This document shows, piece by piece, positions 5,177-5,767 of a stretch of DNA of 5,767 nucleotides. The position numbers and the translations under genes were made by a program. The notes below the pieces were generated by a model. The model worked only from the letters and a program-made list of their open reading frames with translations. It made no database searches and was not told the DNA's origin. Source of the DNA: an uncultured Rhodospirillales bacterium (lineage in GTDB: Bacteria; Pseudomonadota; Alphaproteobacteria; Acetobacterales; Acetobacteraceae); the NCBI GenBank assembly GCA_903904805.1, contig CAIVDX010000411.1:1-5767 (forward strand). The letters are read 5' to 3'. Numbering within the stretch: the first letter of the stretch is position 1; the number at the start of each line of letters is the position of its first letter.

Positions 5177-5767
5177 ATGCATCTTGCCGAACTCAAGGCA
5201 AAATCCCCCGCAGACCTGCTGAGCTTCGCGGAATCCCTGCAGATCGAAAACGCATCTTCCCTGCGCAAGCAGGACATGATGTTCGCGATCCTGAAAAACC
5301 TCGCCGACAACGACCAGGCGATCCAGGGTGAAGGCACCCTCGAAATCCTCTCCGACGGCTTCGGCTACCTCCGCAGCCCGGAATCCAACTATCTCCCCGG
5401 TCCGGACGACATCTACGTCTCCCCCAGCCAGGTCCGCCGCTTCGCCCTGCGCACCGGCGACACTGTTGGCGGCCAGATCCGCGCCCCCAAGGACGGTGAG
5501 CGCTATTTCGCCCTGCTGAAGGTCGATCAGGTCAATTTCGAGCCGCCCGAAGCCGTCCGCCACCGCATCAATTTTGACAATCTCACCCCGCTCTACCCCG
5601 AGCGCCGGTTGAAGATGGAAAGCGAGACGCCGGTCCAGGTCTCCAAGATGCCGGGCAAGGACATGACATCCCGCGTCATCGACCTGATCGCCCCCATCGG
5701 CCGCGGCCAGCGCGCCCTCATCGTCGCCCCGCCGCGCACCGGCAAGACGGTGATGCTGCAAAACATC
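5177..5767 (+). CDS. rho: Transcription termination factor Rho (N-terminal part, cut by the window edge)
   Basis: Rho is the hexameric RNA-dependent ATPase/helicase that ends transcription at C-rich untranslated RNA. The first 197 codons of about 420 are present, in frame to the last base. Residues 1-45 form the helical Rho_N domain (MHLAELKAKSPADLLSFAES onward). The cold-shock-like RNA-binding domain covers about 50-120, with DGFGYLRS at 60-67, GPDDIYVSPSQ at 75-85 and LRTGD at 91-95. The ATPase domain begins with IGRGQRALIVAPP and the Walker A PPRTGKT at 185-191, Lys190 being the nucleotide-binding lysine. The ATG at 5177 gives the normal N-terminus, and AAAGG (5165-5169) lies 7 nt upstream. 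An earlier ATG at 5146 is out of frame. The gene follows hemJ after 239 bp with its own promoter candidate, in an order (heme genes then rho) common near alphaproteobacterial origins. Confidence 0.97.
   Translation, partial: MHLAELKAKSPADLLSFAESLQIENASSLRKQDMMFAILKNLADNDQAIQGEGTLEILSDGFGYLRSPESNYLPGPDDIYVSPSQVRRFALRTGDTVGGQIRAPKDGERYFALLKVDQVNFEPPEAVRHRINFDNLTPLYPERRLKMESETPVQVSKMPGKDMTSRVIDLIAPIGRGQRALIVAPPRTGKTVMLQNI

Noticed and set aside
4934..5761. A 275-codon minus-strand frame opposite rho and its leader
   Set aside because: It is antisense to the highly conserved Rho coding sequence and resembles no protein family.

Overview
This is a GC-rich bacterial chromosomal window with strong C/G preference at third codon positions. 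Gene order and protein sequences point to an alphaproteobacterium. Rhodospirillales, possibly Acetobacteraceae, is the best guess, from the Rho N-terminus, the alphaproteobacterial-type Maf protein and the heme-gene/rho neighbourhood. Nothing in the window looks like a mobile element, CRISPR array, tRNA or rRNA. It is a core housekeeping region.

Layout. On the minus strand, ppsR (1565 to 708) is followed by a maf-family gene (about 641 to 18), reading off the left edge toward what is often aroE in relatives. On the plus strand a tightly coupled heme operon starts at 1862: a hemE-hemH fusion (1862-3835), a HAD-family phosphatase (3832-4488) and hemJ (4485-4937). Each junction is an ATGA stop/start overlap. 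After a 239-bp intergenic stretch with hairpins and a promoter candidate, rho begins at 5177 and is cut by the right edge after 197 codons.

The 296-bp divergent gap between ppsR and hemE (1566-1861) corresponds, by gene order, to the place where the chromosomal replication origin lies in several alphaproteobacteria such as Caulobacter and Rickettsia. It holds several DnaA-box-like 9-mers, two GANTC sites and an AT-rich, pyrimidine-rich patch. I propose it as a candidate oriC.

The most striking observation is the fused uroporphyrinogen decarboxylase/ferrochelatase. The join falls exactly at a short motif (FNLG) that both protein families carry. The HemE half therefore lacks its last 25-30 residues, including the conserved histidine of its LGHG motif, and the HemH half lacks only its first few residues. 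This looks like an in-frame deletion between two FNLG-coding direct repeats in ancestral adjacent hemE and hemH genes. Whether it is a natural bifunctional enzyme, a broken hemE compensated elsewhere, or an assembly artefact cannot be decided from the window alone.

Together the plus-strand genes cover three late heme-synthesis steps: HemE (uroporphyrinogen III to coproporphyrinogen III), HemJ (protoporphyrinogen IX to protoporphyrin IX) and HemH (iron insertion). The coproporphyrinogen oxidase step (HemF/HemN) is not in the window. The minus-strand pair links to carbon metabolism (PPDK regulation by PpsR) and nucleotide-pool cleaning (Maf).
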